DNA of 64,000 bases, taken from contig JANSYM010000004.1 in the NCBI GenBank assembly GCA_024742355.1, forward strand, positions 62,001-126,000, read 5' to 3'. The notes below the pieces were generated by a model. That model saw nothing but the letters and a program-made list of their open reading frames with translations, made no database searches and had not been told where the DNA came from. The number at the start of each line of letters is the position of its first letter. Position 1 is the first letter of the stretch. This document shows positions 1 through 8,896 of the stretch, piece by piece. The position numbers and the translations under genes are program-made. The DNA comes from Hyphomonadaceae bacterium (GTDB lineage: Bacteria; Pseudomonadota; Alphaproteobacteria; Caulobacterales; Hyphomonadaceae).

Positions 1-1
1 G

Positions 2-175
2 GATGGCTTTCTCGAATATTTCCCGGAAGGCTTCCATGAGCCTTATTATAAAGGCTATCTGAGCTGGGCGTTCGATCCGCATATGGCGAAATCCGGCTTT
101 TCGCCTGAACGCCTGAATCTGGCCTTCCTGACCAAGGTTCGGGTCTGGCGCAAGGATGGTGCGGGACATGCTTGA
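2..175 (+). CDS. 3' end of an unidentified protein (partial)
   Basis: An open frame enters from the left edge and runs for 57 residues to a TGA at 173-175. The fragment is rich in aromatic residues (EYFPEGFHEPYYKGYL, then SWAFDP) and ends in a basic tail (KVRVWRKDG). I do not recognise the family from this tail. The downstream HD-hydrolase gene begins inside its last codons, so the two are probably co-transcribed. Confidence rests on the uninterrupted frame up to a tightly overlapping next gene. Confidence 0.6.
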   Translation, partial: DGFLEYFPEGFHEPYYKGYLSWAFDPHMAKSGFSPERLNLAFLTKVRVWRKDGAGHA

Positions 176-776
176 GCCCTCTGCTGCGCTGATCGGATCG
201 CTCAAGGCGCGGTATGACGAGCCGCAGCGGCACTATCATACATGGGCGCACATTGAGGCTTTGCGGGGCCATTTTGATCGCGTGCAGGACCAGTTTCATG
301 ATGCCACTGGGGTGCTCTGGGCGCTGTACTGGCATGATGCGATTTATGACCCCCAGGCCGGGGATAATGAGGACAAAAGTGCCGATTTGCTGCTTGCAGA
401 GGCACCGCAGGCGCTTGCAGAACCCAGTCTGAAACTTGCTGAACGTGTCATCCGCGCGACCCGGAAGCATCAAGTTCCGGCAGGTTTGAACGATCAGGAC
501 GCCGCCGACCTCGCTCTCTTCCTCGACATCGATCTGTCCATCCTCGGCGCCGATGAAAAAATCTTCGACGTCTATGAAGCACAAATCCGCGCCGAATATG
601 CCTTTGTCCCCATCGACACATACCGCCAGGCCCGCGCCGGAATCCTGAAAGGCTTTCTGCAGCGCGAACGCCTTTATTTTTCCGATCACTATCACAATCT
701 CTGGGAGGTCAGAGCGCGCGCCAATCTGCGTCGCTCGATCACCCGACTGGAGCGAAAGGACGATGCCCATGTCTGA
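168..776 (+). CDS. HD-superfamily metal-dependent phosphohydrolase (predicted)
   Basis: The protein has about 202 residues and resembles the small predicted HD-domain hydrolases of the COG4339 type. Counting from the ATG at 168, the metal-binding pattern is visible as YHTWAH near residues 23-28, the HD doublet in YWHDAIY near residues 56-57, and a following NEDKSA segment. The substrate is unknown, probably a phosphorylated metabolite or nucleotide. An in-frame ATG lies at 156, but the AAGG before it sits directly against the codon, so the ATG at 168 is preferred. The gene overlaps the partial gene upstream and the SDR gene downstream, which implies translational coupling. Confidence 0.8.
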   Translation: MLEPSAALIGSLKARYDEPQRHYHTWAHIEALRGHFDRVQDQFHDATGVLWALYWHDAIYDPQAGDNEDKSADLLLAEAPQALAEPSLKLAERVIRATRKHQVPAGLNDQDAADLALFLDIDLSILGADEKIFDVYEAQIRAEYAFVPIDTYRQARAGILKGFLQRERLYFSDHYHNLWEVRARANLRRSITRLERKDDAHV

Positions 777-1581
777 CCGAAAACTCATGCTCATCACCGG
801 CGCGTCAGCCGGCATTGGTGAGGAATTTGCCAAACAGTATGCCGAGCTGGGCTGGGACCTGGCTTTGACAGCGCGCCGCGCCGATCGGCTCGAGAAACTG
901 GCGCGGGATCTGGAAGAAAAATACCAGATCTCGTCCATCGTGATTTCCCAGGACCTGGCGCGCGCCAATAGCGTCGACACGATCCTGAAAGAGATCAAGG
1001 AGGCCGGGCGCCATGTCGATGGCGTCGTCAACAATGCCGGCTACGGTCTGCCGGGCACTTTCTTCAACACCAAGTGGAAAGACCAGGCCGCTTTCATGCG
1101 CGTGCTCTTCACAGCGCCGATCGAGCTGACGCACAAAGTGCTGGGCGGGATGGCCGAGCGCGGGTTTGGCCGGATCATCAATGTTGCCTCGCTGGCCGGG
1201 TACACGCCGGGCTCGAACGGTCACACACTCTATGCCAGCGTCAAATCGGGCATGATCAAGTTCTCCGAGAGCATTCAGGCCGAAGCCGAGGCAGCGGGCT
1301 ATGAAAATGTCCATTGCACCGCACTGTGCCCGGGTTTCACCTGGTCGGAATTTCACGATGTGAACGGCACGCGCGAGAAAACCAATGAAATGCCGGACTG
1401 GATGTGGATGGAGGCCGCCCCGGTGGTCGAGGCCGGAATCCGCGCCTGTGAACGCGGCCAGCCTGTGGTTGTGCCGGGCGCTGTGAACAAGGGCCTGGCG
1501 ACGCTGAGCAAGATTCTGCCGGAGCCTTTGGGCCGTGCCATGGTCGGGGCCCAGTCGAAACGCTTCCGCAGCACAGAGTAA
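763..1581 (+). CDS. Short-chain dehydrogenase/reductase
   Basis: This is a classical SDR of about 270 residues. The cofactor-binding TGASAGIG lies near the N-terminus, NNAGYG follows in the middle, and the active-site YASVK (YxxxK) comes after a serine in NVASLAGY. The composition resembles the DltE/YqjQ-like group (COG0300) that acts on lipid-like or aldehyde substrates; the true substrate is not predictable. Translation can start at 763 or at the second ATG at 769; an AGGA lies just upstream of both. It overlaps the HD hydrolase by 14 bp and is probably in the same operon. Confidence 0.9.
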   Translation: MPMSDRKLMLITGASAGIGEEFAKQYAELGWDLALTARRADRLEKLARDLEEKYQISSIVISQDLARANSVDTILKEIKEAGRHVDGVVNNAGYGLPGTFFNTKWKDQAAFMRVLFTAPIELTHKVLGGMAERGFGRIINVASLAGYTPGSNGHTLYASVKSGMIKFSESIQAEAEAAGYENVHCTALCPGFTWSEFHDVNGTREKTNEMPDWMWMEAAPVVEAGIRACERGQPVVVPGAVNKGLATLSKILPEPLGRAMVGAQSKRFRSTE

Positions 1582-1645
1582 GCGTTCCCTTGCGAGCCGG
1601 TGAGAAGCATTCTAGGTGACACGAAACAATATTGGAGTCTGAGCG

Positions 1646-1954
1646 TTGAGAGACCTTTTCTGGGCCCTGCACAGTTATTTCTTATCCCCTGTCCTGACGA
1701 TCTTCTTTTTCGGACTGCTGGCCTATGTCATCCTCGGCTGGTTGATGATCGGCGGTGTGGTCGACAATCGTAATCCGACAGTGCGGTCGATTTACGGCTT
1801 TCTGTTCTCCATCATCGAACCGGTTGCGCGACCGATCCGGCGCTTCATTCCGCCGATAGGCGGCCTGGATCTGTCTATCCTGGTGATCGCGCTCGCCATT
1901 CCATTTTTGCGCGACTGGCTCATCCCCCGCATCATTCTCGCGATCCCGGTCTAG
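1646..1954 (+). CDS. YggT family membrane protein
   Basis: A 102-residue protein with two hydrophobic blocks separated by the characteristic NPxVRxIYxFL...EPVxRPIRRFIPP stretch, as in YggT-family inner-membrane proteins (also called CCB3/YlmG). Members are linked to cell division, membrane organisation or osmotic tolerance in other organisms; a precise role cannot be read here. The start is a TTG at 1646, backed by a GGAG at 1633-1636 at good spacing; no ATG precedes the first membrane segment. It stands alone between the SDR and folD genes. Confidence 0.9.
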   Translation: MRDLFWALHSYFLSPVLTIFFFGLLAYVILGWLMIGGVVDNRNPTVRSIYGFLFSIIEPVARPIRRFIPPIGGLDLSILVIALAIPFLRDWLIPRIILAIPV

Positions 1955-2060
1955 TTTTTAGCTGCCGGGTGGGTGACGAATCTCCCGTCTCGCTCTAAAG
2001 GCGAGGCATTACAGCGGCTGAGCGCCTGTGTGCCTTGGCCAACCATGGGAGAGACGGATC

Positions 2061-2948
2061 ATGGCAGCTGAGATTATTTCCGGAAAAGATGTGGCCGCCG
2101 ATGTGCGCGCCAGCGTGAAAGAGGCGGTCGACCAGCTGCCCGGCCAGCCGACCCTCGCCGTCGTTCTGGTTGGCGAAGACCCGGCAAGCCAGGTCTATGT
2201 CCGCAACAAGGTGCGCCAGACCGAGGCCTGCGGTATGCGGTCCTTGCACCATCAATTGCCGAAGGATGCGACGCAGTTCGAGGTCGAGAACCTGATATCG
2301 GACCTGAACCAGGACGACGAGGTCGATGGCATCCTGCTACAGCTGCCACTGCCCAAGGGCCTGGATGAAGCGGCGGCGATTGAAAAAATTGACCCGGACA
2401 AGGATGTTGATGGCCTGACCGAAACCAGTGCCGGGCGTCTCGTCCTCGGCAAGCCGGGCATGCGCCCGTGCACGCCAACCGGCTGTGTCATTCTCGCCAA
2501 GCGGGCGCTGGGCGATAATCTGTCCGGCAAGCACGTCGTCGTGATTGGTCGCTCCATTCTGGTCGGCAAACCAGCGGCGCTGCTCTTTCTGGCCGAGAAT
2601 TGCACCATCTCGATCGCGCATTCCCGCACCGCCGATTTGCGAGCATTGTGCCGCGAAGCTGATATTGTTGTGCCGGCAGTCGGACGCCCGGAAATGGTCA
2701 AAGGCGATTGGCTGAAGCCCGGGGCCTGCGTCATTGATGTCGGCATCAACCGGGTTCCCGCGCCGGAGAAAGGCGAGGGGAAGACCAAACTGGTCGGAGA
2801 TGCTGATTTTGAGAGCTGCTCAGAGGTGGCCGGGTCCATTACCCCGGTGCCAGGCGGCGTCGGCCCGATGACCATTGCCTGCCTGCTCCGCAACACCGTC
2901 CTGGCGGCTTGTGCGCGGCGCGGGTGGGATGTACCAGAAGGGCTGTGA
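2061..2948 (+). CDS. folD: Bifunctional methylenetetrahydrofolate dehydrogenase/cyclohydrolase FolD
   Basis: This cytoplasmic enzyme interconverts 5,10-methylene-THF, methenyl-THF and 10-formyl-THF in one-carbon metabolism. The 295-residue length is normal. Signature elements are present: YVRNK with the catalytic lysine (about residue 53), LQLPLPKG, the GRSILVGKP cofactor loop, and the C-terminal [10 protein letters not shown]. The ATG at 2061 follows a good ribosome site (GGAGAGACGG); a GTG 33 bp upstream would only add a non-conserved tail. The stop codon overlaps the GTG start of the next gene, so a small membrane protein and an HNH protein are likely translated from the same message. Confidence 0.97.
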   Translation: MAAEIISGKDVAADVRASVKEAVDQLPGQPTLAVVLVGEDPASQVYVRNKVRQTEACGMRSLHHQLPKDATQFEVENLISDLNQDDEVDGILLQLPLPKGLDEAAAIEKIDPDKDVDGLTETSAGRLVLGKPGMRPCTPTGCVILAKRALGDNLSGKHVVVIGRSILVGKPAALLFLAENCTISIAHSRTADLRALCREADIVVPAVGRPEMVKGDWLKPGACVIDVGINRVPAPEKGEGKTKLVGDADFESCSEVAGSITPVPGGVGPMTIACLLRNTVLAACARRGWDVPEGL

Positions 2949-3220
2949 GCGAGCCCGAGCCCTATACACCCGAACCGGAACCGTGGTTCTACCGCGTTCG
3001 AAAAACGCGCTTCGTCCCCGCAAATGGAATCGGCATGCTGGTCCTACTGGGATCCATCATAGGAATCGTCGGCAGCGTGCTCGTCACGATTCGTGGTTTT
3101 CAGTCTGACAATACGGTCCTGGCAGTCGCATCAATCATTGTCGGGGTCGCTGTATTCTGCTTCCTCAACTGGGCATGCGTTGCGAAATCGGCGACGCACC
3201 CATTAGAGCGGCAAGACTGA
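2945..3220 (+). CDS. Small two-helix membrane protein of unknown function
   Basis: A 91-residue protein with a proline/glutamate-rich N-terminus ([13 protein letters not shown]) followed by two hydrophobic segments, roughly residues 25-50 and 58-78. I recognise no named family. The GTG start at 2945 overlaps the folD stop (GTGA), and its own TGA overlaps the ATG of the HNH gene, so it sits inside a translationally coupled folD-membrane protein-HNH run. It is probably an inner-membrane protein. The coupling argues for a real gene, although the folate-related order may only be chance packing. Confidence 0.65.
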   Translation: MSEPEPYTPEPEPWFYRVRKTRFVPANGIGMLVLLGSIIGIVGSVLVTIRGFQSDNTVLAVASIIVGVAVFCFLNWACVAKSATHPLERQD

Positions 3221-3471
3221 TGGCTCGGCCATTCCTGGCAGCGCGATCTGCAGAATTTGAAGCGCTCTGGACGGCCCAGTCCGGCCTCTGCGCGCTGTGC
3301 GGAAAACCCATGCTCCGCAATCGCTTTGAAGCGCCGCATGCCCGTATCTGGGCGAAACAGCGGGCGACGTTTGATCATGTGATCCCGCGCTCAAAAGGCG
3401 GCGCAGACACGGCCGATAACCTGCAGCTGGCGCATGCGCGCTGCAACAAGATCAAGGGCAATAAGCTTTAG
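3220..3471 (+). CDS. HNH endonuclease-type protein
   Basis: An 83-residue single-domain protein with the HNH/beta-beta-alpha-metal pattern: a first zinc knuckle CALCGKP, then TFDHVIPRSKGGADTADNLQ with the DH pair and asparagine, and the second cysteine in HARCNKIKGNK. These Cys-x2-Cys and later Cys residues would hold structural zinc, while His/Asn/His hold the catalytic metal. Its ATG overlaps the preceding stop (TGATG). Stand-alone HNH proteins of this size are common in bacterial cores and often have no proven target. Nothing nearby suggests a restriction system, intein or phage. Confidence 0.88.
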   Translation: MARPFLAARSAEFEALWTAQSGLCALCGKPMLRNRFEAPHARIWAKQRATFDHVIPRSKGGADTADNLQLAHARCNKIKGNKL

Positions 3472-3473
3472 CG

Positions 3474-4283
3474 CTATTTGGCGATGTCTTCCGGGATCGC
3501 CTGGTCCATGCTTCGCGCCGGTTCGCAGCACGGGCCGCCGACCTGTTTGGCAGGGACGCCGGCAACGGTGCATTGCGCCGGTACATCTTTGAGAACCACC
3601 GATCCGGCCGCAATCTTGGCTTCGTCGCCGACAATGATATTGCCGAGCACTTTCGCGCCTACGGAAAGCAACACGCCTTTGCCGATCTTCGGGTGACGAT
3701 CGCCGACTTCCTTGCCGGTACCGCCCAGCGTGACGCCGTGCAGAAGCGAGCAATCATCGCCGACTACGGCTGTCTCACCAATGGTGATGTCGGTGGCATG
3801 GTCGAGCATGACGCCTTTGCCGATACGGGCCGCCGGGTGGATGTCGACAGCGAACAATTCGCTGGCGCGGGACTGGAACTGGAAGGCCAGGGTTTCGCGG
3901 CCCTGCTTCCACAAATGATTGGCAACCCGGTAGGTCTGCAAAGCGAGGAAGCCTTTGAAGAACAGGAAGGGCTGTAACATGGAGCGGCAGGCCGGGTCGC
4001 GGTCCAGTGTCGCCTGCATGTCGGCCTCGGCGGCTTCGACCAGCGTGTGATTGCTGTCATACGCATTGGCGAAGACCTGGCGCACTTGCTGCGCGCCCAT
4101 TTCAGGGCCAGCGAGTTTCTCGGCAATGTGGAAGGCAAGGGCCTGGCAGATGGTTTCGTGGCTCAGGATGGCGGCGTCGATATAACTCGCCATGGTTGGC
4201 TCGTCGGCCGCAGCGGCGCGGGCTTCGAAGCGCAAACGGGTCCATACCGGAGGCGGGGCGCCAATGTCGGGATTGTGTTCCAC
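3474..4283 (-). CDS. cysE: Serine O-acetyltransferase CysE
   Basis: This enzyme transfers acetyl from acetyl-CoA to L-serine, the first step of cysteine synthesis. An alpha-helical N-terminal part (about 1-140) precedes a left-handed beta-helix of hexapeptide repeats. The catalytic-region motifs LDHATDITIGE and LLHGVTLGGTG are intact, as is the VLGNIIVGD repeat run. The start is assigned to a GTG at 4283 because GGAGGA lies 8 bp upstream; an ATG 45 bp further out has no comparable site. The gene converges on the HNH gene with 2 bp between stops. The C-terminus is slightly extended with a CC pair, possibly relevant to feedback or complex formation. Confidence 0.95.
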   Translation of the reverse strand: MEHNPDIGAPPPVWTRLRFEARAAAADEPTMASYIDAAILSHETICQALAFHIAEKLAGPEMGAQQVRQVFANAYDSNHTLVEAAEADMQATLDRDPACRSMLQPFLFFKGFLALQTYRVANHLWKQGRETLAFQFQSRASELFAVDIHPAARIGKGVMLDHATDITIGETAVVGDDCSLLHGVTLGGTGKEVGDRHPKIGKGVLLSVGAKVLGNIIVGDEAKIAAGSVVLKDVPAQCTVAGVPAKQVGGPCCEPARSMDQAIPEDIAK

Positions 4284-4379
4284 CGGTCCAGTCCTCCGTT
4301 CAGGTGTTCGCTCTAAATGGAGTCTCAACCGCGTGAGATCAAGTCACGTGGATGCGAGGAGGGATGCGATGAGGGGGCG

Positions 4380-4976
4380 TCAGGCTTTTTTCTGATGCAG
4401 GAAGCGGATCGCAAATTCTCCGCTGACGGCGCGGACCACTTCGCCGCGCAATGTGCCGACGCGAACCTGTTCGCCAACAATCGGAACCGGTCCATCAAAC
4501 TCGAACGCGGCGCCAGTGAGCGAGATATCGATCACACGGCATTGCAGCTTGGTGCCATTGGCGCGGGTCACCAGAGCCGGCCCACCGCCAGCTTTACGCG
4601 GGGCAGAGCGCTCGTCAGAGAGATTGTACTTCTTGTGATTGAGCAGCCAGATCAATCTGTCGGACAGCTTGTCCTTCTTGTGATCAGAGGCTTTGAACGT
4701 GACCGCAAAGCCATCATCCGTGTGGCGCACAACTTCGCCGGAGACGCGGCCGAGATCATCGAAATAGCAGACCACGGGGGCGCCAACTTCCGGGATTGCA
4801 CGGGCCTGGACGATTGCGCCACCGCACGACACATTTGCTGTCAGAAACGTATGATCGGCACCATCATGCAGGAATCGGCCGTTCAGATTGAGCTCGACGC
4901 GCTTGTGGCGTCGACGATCAGGTTTTGTCCGAAGCGACGTGGCTGGGCTTTGAGGTTTTAGCAGTGCTGCACTCAT
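4380..4976 (-). CDS. Tandem PilZ-domain protein
   Basis: The 198-residue protein carries two PilZ-like units. The first has the cyclic-di-GMP-binding RRRHKR followed by NVSCGGA (D/NxSxxG); the second has a weaker arginine segment (ERSAPRKAGG) and DISLTGAAFE. It is probably a cytosolic c-di-GMP effector influencing motility, adhesion or cell cycle, as PilZ proteins do in Caulobacter relatives. The ATG at 4976 is chosen for its GGGAG site six bases upstream; the open frame extends 126 bp further but without conserved sequence. The second unit lacks a full RxxxR, so it may be structural only. Confidence 0.88.
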   Translation of the reverse strand: MSAALLKPQSPATSLRTKPDRRRHKRVELNLNGRFLHDGADHTFLTANVSCGGAIVQARAIPEVGAPVVCYFDDLGRVSGEVVRHTDDGFAVTFKASDHKKDKLSDRLIWLLNHKKYNLSDERSAPRKAGGGPALVTRANGTKLQCRVIDISLTGAAFEFDGPVPIVGEQVRVGTLRGEVVRAVSGEFAIRFLHQKKA

Positions 4977-5115
4977 GATGTCTCCCGAGATGTATACTGC
5001 GCACCGCCCGTTGCCGTATGCATTGACAATATGAGGCGCGGGTTCACAAATGGTTGAGATTGTCGGTAAATATCGCAGTATTTGCGACCACCAGGAAAGC
5101 ATCGGGGTAGTATAA

Positions 5116-6759
5116 ATGAGCCAGAAAAAGGGCTTTGATTACATCATTGTAGGGGCGGGGAGTGCTGGCTGCGTGATGGCCAATCGGTTAAGTGAAGATC
5201 CGGATGTGTCCGTCTGCCTGATCGAGGCCGGAAAAAAAGACAAATCCCTGCTCATTCGCATGCCGGCAGGCGTTGGTGGACTGATCAAGGATGAAAACCC
5301 CCAGAATTGGGGATTTTGGACGACGCCTCAAAAGCATATGGAAGACCGTAAACTGTGGTGGCCACGCGGTCGCGGCTGGGGCGGATCCTCCTCAATCAAC
5401 GGCATGATCTATATTCGTGGCCACGCGCGCGACTATGATCAATGGCGCCAGACCGGGCTGACCGGATGGGGCTTTTCCGACGTTTTGCCCTATTTCCGCA
5501 AATCGGAAGGCTATGAAGGCGGCGCTGACGCGTTTCATGGCGGTGATGGGCCGCTGCGCGTGACCGAAAGTCCGCTTGAGGATTCGGTTTACGACATGTT
5601 CGTCAATGCTGGTCGCGAGGCCGGTTATCCGATCACCCGAGACTTCAATGGCGCGCAGCAGGAAGGCTTTGGCCCCTACCAGCGCACGATCCATGATGGC
5701 GAACGCTGGAGCGCCTCGTTCGCCTATCTCCGCCCGATCGTGAAGGAGCGCGAAAACCTGACCGTGATGTCGACGGCTTTGGTGTCGCGCGTCGTGTTCA
5801 GGGGCGGCAAGACGCACGGGGTCGAGATTGTCGCCAAGAAAGGCGCCGAGGCGGAAACCATTGCCGCAGACCGCGAAGTCATCGTCTGCGCGGGCGCCGT
5901 TCAGTCGCCGCAAATCCTGCAACTGTCCGGGATCGGGCCGGCGGACGAGATTCGCAAGCATGGCGTCACCTGTGTCGTCGACTCGCCGAATGTCGGCGCC
6001 AATCTGCAGGACCATCTCGATGTCACCGTGATCCATGAGATGACGCAAAAGGCCTCGGCCTATTCCAAACAGGCGGGCTTCAAGAAGCTCGCGGTCGGGA
6101 TCAAGTATCTGATGTCGAAATCCGGCCCGGGCGCCGACAATTTCCTGCAGGCCGGGGCGTTCCTGAAGACGCGGGAAGGGCTCGATCGGCCAGACATTCA
6201 GCTGCACCTCGTCAACGCGATGATGCGCGATCATGGCAATTACGATTACAAGAAGGATGGCTTCACCATCCATTCCTGCCAGCTGCGCCCGGATAGTCGC
6301 GGCACGGTGATGATTCAGTCGAATGATCCATTTGATCATCCGGCGATCGATCCGAATTACCTCGCCGCTGAAACCGATCGCGTGACCATGCGCGAGTCGG
6401 TCAAGATGATGCGCGACATTGCCGGTCAGAACGCCTTGTCGCCAATTCGGGGTTCGGAGGCCCTGCCTGGCGCCAGCGTGCAGAGCGATGACGAAATTGA
6501 TGCATTCATCCGCACCTATGGCGAGACGATCTATCACCCGGTCGGCACCGTTGCGATGGGTATCCAGGAGGATGCGCCGCTGGACGGTGACCTTCGGGTG
6601 CGCGGGGTGGATGGCCTGCGTGTCGTCGATGCGTCGGTGATGCCTACGCTGATTGGCGGCAACACCAATGCGCCGACGATCATGATCGCGGAGAAGATTG
6701 CCGATACGATTCGCGGGATTGCGCCGCTGCCGCAGGAAACGGCTGAAATCGCGGCCTAG
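5116..6759 (+). CDS. GMC family FAD-dependent oxidoreductase (choline dehydrogenase-like)
   Basis: A 547-residue glucose-methanol-choline oxidoreductase. The FAD-binding GAGSAG lies near residue 13, the second signature GWGGSSSINGMIYIRG around 88, and the catalytic His474 in YHPVGTVAMG is followed by Asn518 in NTNAPTIMIAEK. It would oxidise an alcohol to an aldehyde with reduction of bound FAD. No bet genes (aldehyde dehydrogenase, choline transporter) are adjacent, so a choline substrate is not supported. The ribosome site is weak (GGGG). It is divergent from the PilZ gene and shares overlapping stop codons with the GYF-type gene opposite. Confidence 0.93.
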   Translation: MSQKKGFDYIIVGAGSAGCVMANRLSEDPDVSVCLIEAGKKDKSLLIRMPAGVGGLIKDENPQNWGFWTTPQKHMEDRKLWWPRGRGWGGSSSINGMIYIRGHARDYDQWRQTGLTGWGFSDVLPYFRKSEGYEGGADAFHGGDGPLRVTESPLEDSVYDMFVNAGREAGYPITRDFNGAQQEGFGPYQRTIHDGERWSASFAYLRPIVKERENLTVMSTALVSRVVFRGGKTHGVEIVAKKGAEAETIAADREVIVCAGAVQSPQILQLSGIGPADEIRKHGVTCVVDSPNVGANLQDHLDVTVIHEMTQKASAYSKQAGFKKLAVGIKYLMSKSGPGADNFLQAGAFLKTREGLDRPDIQLHLVNAMMRDHGNYDYKKDGFTIHSCQLRPDSRGTVMIQSNDPFDHPAIDPNYLAAETDRVTMRESVKMMRDIAGQNALSPIRGSEALPGASVQSDDEIDAFIRTYGETIYHPVGTVAMGIQEDAPLDGDLRVRGVDGLRVVDASVMPTLIGGNTNAPTIMIAEKIADTIRGIAPLPQETAEIAA

Positions 6760-7283
6760 TCGTCGCGTTTCCAGATCGCGCGGGCATGCTGATCGGTGTC
6801 CGCGCCCAGCCCCATCCAGGCGAGCTGGCCGGTATTGGCATTGACGATGACGAACTTGCCGCGCTCGGCCAGCACGGTGGAGAGCTGTGTGCGCAGGTCA
6901 TAGGCCGTGACTTCTGCATTGAGGATGAATGTCCCGGCCATCAGCTCGGAAAAGCGACCATTCTGATTGAGGACGGAGATCACGGCGCGGCGGCCATCGC
7001 TGTCGGTCTGGACGGTGACGACGAAATTCGAAGGCGCCGGCTTCTCGTCCGATGATGGCGGGGACGGGTGCGGGAACATTTCGGCCAGGTCGAGATAGGC
7101 GCTGGCCTCGCGAAACGCGCCGCCATCGCCGCGCGCGACGCTGGACCCGGCGCTCAGGCGGCCCTCATCGGCAAAGCCGCGCATCTGCCCCAGCGTGTAG
7201 GGCCCATAGACCACGTCGGCGACCATGATGCGCCAGATGGGCGGGTCGATTTGCGAGAGATCGAGTGCGTCATTCGAGACCAT
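6756..7283 (-). CDS. GYF_2/DUF4339-domain protein
   Basis: A 175-residue soluble protein. Residues 16-65 match the GYF_2 (DUF4339) pattern: IWRIMVADVVYGPYTLGQM, then a glycine-rich turn and SSVARGDGG. These domains are thought to bind proline-rich peptides. A proline/serine linker (PHPSPPSSDEKPAPS) leads to a C-terminal part of about 90 residues with alternating beta strands that I do not recognise. Its stop codon overlaps the stop of the GMC oxidoreductase on the other strand. It starts 74 bp from the divergent crotonase gene, so the two promoters must share that short region. Confidence 0.7.
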   Translation of the reverse strand: MVSNDALDLSQIDPPIWRIMVADVVYGPYTLGQMRGFADEGRLSAGSSVARGDGGAFREASAYLDLAEMFPHPSPPSSDEKPAPSNFVVTVQTDSDGRRAVISVLNQNGRFSELMAGTFILNAEVTAYDLRTQLSTVLAERGKFVIVNANTGQLAWMGLGADTDQHARAIWKRDD

Positions 7284-7357
7284 GTCGCCACGTCATCCTT
7301 GATTCGGATCTGTCAGACCATAGCCTAGCGCGAAATCAAACCAACCGGGAGGTCTCT

Positions 7358-8137
7358 ATGATTGAGAGCGAATTTGTGAACACCAAAGTCGACGGCAACA
7401 TCCTGATTGTCGAGATCAACCGACCGGAAAAGATGAACGCCGTGCATCCGCCGGCCAGCCGCGACCTGGGTCAGGTCTTCGACAAGTTTGCCGAGGACAA
7501 GAACCTGTGGGTGGCCATCGTGACCGGCGCCGGCGATCGCGCCTTCTGCGCCGGCAATGATTTGCGCTACCAGGCCGAAGGCGGGGACATGTTCTCTGTG
7601 CCGAGCGGCTTTGGCGGGATGACCAATCGCTATGACCTGTTCAAGCCGGTGATCGCGGCTGTGAACGGCGTCGCCATGGGCGGCGGGTTCGAGATTGCGC
7701 TGGCCTGTGACCTGATCATTGCCTCTGACAATGCCCGCTTTGCCTTGCCAGAGCCGAAAGTTGGCCTCGCCGCCCTCGCTGGCGGCCTGCACCGCCTGCC
7801 GCGCCAGATCGGTCTGAAGCGCGCCATGGGCATGATGCTGACCGGCCGTCATGTCATGGCCGATGAGGGCAAGGAACTCGGCTTCGTCAATGAGGTCGTG
7901 CCGCAGGCAGAGCTTATGGACGCGGCGATGCGCTGGGCCGGAATGATTGCCGAATGCTCACCATCTTCGGTGCGCACGACCAAGGAAGTGGCGATGAAAG
8001 GCCTCGACACAGCCAACTTCCAGGACGCCTTCGCGATGAAATATGATGCCATTGCCCGCATGCTCAAAGGCCCTGATTTCATTGAAGGTCCGATGGCATT
8101 TGCCCAGAAGCGCAAGCCCAACTGGTCCGGCGAATAG
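7358..8137 (+). CDS. Enoyl-CoA hydratase/isomerase (crotonase family)
   Basis: A 259-residue crotonase-fold protein. The oxyanion-hole elements are GAGDRAFCAGNDLR (about residues 57-70) and VNGVAMGGGFEIALACD. The acidic residue in the PEPKVGLAALAGG segment sits where the catalytic glutamate usually lies. It acts on a CoA thioester, most likely in fatty-acid or aromatic/terpenoid degradation; specificity is not readable. The ATG at 7358 follows a strong GGGAGG site. A second, more divergent crotonase occurs at about 38.3 kb. Confidence 0.92.
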   Translation: MIESEFVNTKVDGNILIVEINRPEKMNAVHPPASRDLGQVFDKFAEDKNLWVAIVTGAGDRAFCAGNDLRYQAEGGDMFSVPSGFGGMTNRYDLFKPVIAAVNGVAMGGGFEIALACDLIIASDNARFALPEPKVGLAALAGGLHRLPRQIGLKRAMGMMLTGRHVMADEGKELGFVNEVVPQAELMDAAMRWAGMIAECSPSSVRTTKEVAMKGLDTANFQDAFAMKYDAIARMLKGPDFIEGPMAFAQKRKPNWSGE

Positions 8138-8209
8138 GTAAAATCGGTTTGTCGTCTCCCCGTCATCCCGGTATGGTTTAGGAAACAAACGATAAGGGGG
8201 TGACACGAG

Positions 8210-8575
8210 ATGTTGGTTTTACTGCGATCACTGTCGAACGCGTCGTCAAAGATTCTTGCGACGTTTTTCATGGTTCTGGTGCTGATGATGCTGGGAGTGC
8301 TGTTCGCTCCGAGTGCCTTCAATGGCGTCAATGACTTTGCCAATTACCTCGCCAACCTGAACTGGATTCGCAATCCAAACCTTGGCGAGCAGGGCGTTGC
8401 CGTGTTCCGCGTTTTCATCAATGAGCAGTCGATCTTCGGGATTGTCATGACCCTGATTGCGCGTGTCGTCGTTGAATTGCTGTGGTGGAGCAGCGGCCAG
8501 CTATGGCGCATGGTCAATCCGCCCGAGCCGGAACCGACGCTGCAGAAGCAGGAAGGCGGCAATTACTATAACTAA
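8210..8575 (+). CDS. Hypothetical two-helix membrane protein
   Basis: A 121-residue protein with a hydrophobic segment at about residues 15-35 (ATFFMVLVLMMLGVLFAP) and a second at about 75-95 (IFGIVMTLIARVVVELLWW), followed by a polar tail ending in NYYN. I recognise no family. A GGGGGTG lies just upstream of the ATG. It is a single gene between the crotonase and the DUF3126 gene, probably an inner-membrane protein with the tail in the cytoplasm. Confidence 0.6.
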   Translation: MLVLLRSLSNASSKILATFFMVLVLMMLGVLFAPSAFNGVNDFANYLANLNWIRNPNLGEQGVAVFRVFINEQSIFGIVMTLIARVVVELLWWSSGQLWRMVNPPEPEPTLQKQEGGNYYN

Positions 8576-8657
8576 TTCCTGTTGAAATCAGCAGCGAGTG
8601 GTTTGCACGCCGCGCGCATGCCGTTATGGCAGGGCGCATAGTGAATAGGAGAGTGGC

Positions 8658-8870
8658 ATGGGCCGCGAAGAAGTGTTGCGCCTCGAGGCGTATCTGAAAG
8701 AAAAGCTCAACCCGGGCCTGCGTCTGATCGCCCGCAAGGAAACCGATGATTCCGTCGAGGTTTACCTTGGCGCGGAATTCCTGGCCGTGGTCTACAAGGA
8801 TGTCGATGATGGCGAAACCAGCTATGCGCTGAACATGACCGTCCTGTCCGAGGATATCGGCGCAGACTAG
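8658..8870 (+). CDS. DUF3126 family protein
   Basis: A 70-residue soluble protein matching the alphaproteobacterial DUF3126 family: REEVLRLEAYLKEKL, then DDSVEVYLGAEFLAVVYKD and DDGETSYALNMTVL. The function of the family is unknown. A good ribosome site (AGGAGAG) precedes the ATG. A strong factor-independent terminator follows 26 bp after the stop, so the gene ends its transcript. The family is one of the lineage markers in this window. Confidence 0.88.
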   Translation: MGREEVLRLEAYLKEKLNPGLRLIARKETDDSVEVYLGAEFLAVVYKDVDDGETSYALNMTVLSEDIGAD

Positions 8871-8896
8871 GCGATTGCCGCTGTAACAGACCTTGC

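Noticed and set aside
3220-3471. HNH gene as part of a restriction or defence island.
   Set aside because: It is coupled to folD and flanked by cysE; no methyltransferase, helicase, integrase or phage gene is nearby.
5069-5084. Near-palindrome AAATATCGCAGTATTT between the PilZ and GMC genes as an operator.
   Set aside because: One arm position is mismatched and nothing else supports a binding site; AT-rich promoters easily give such dyads.
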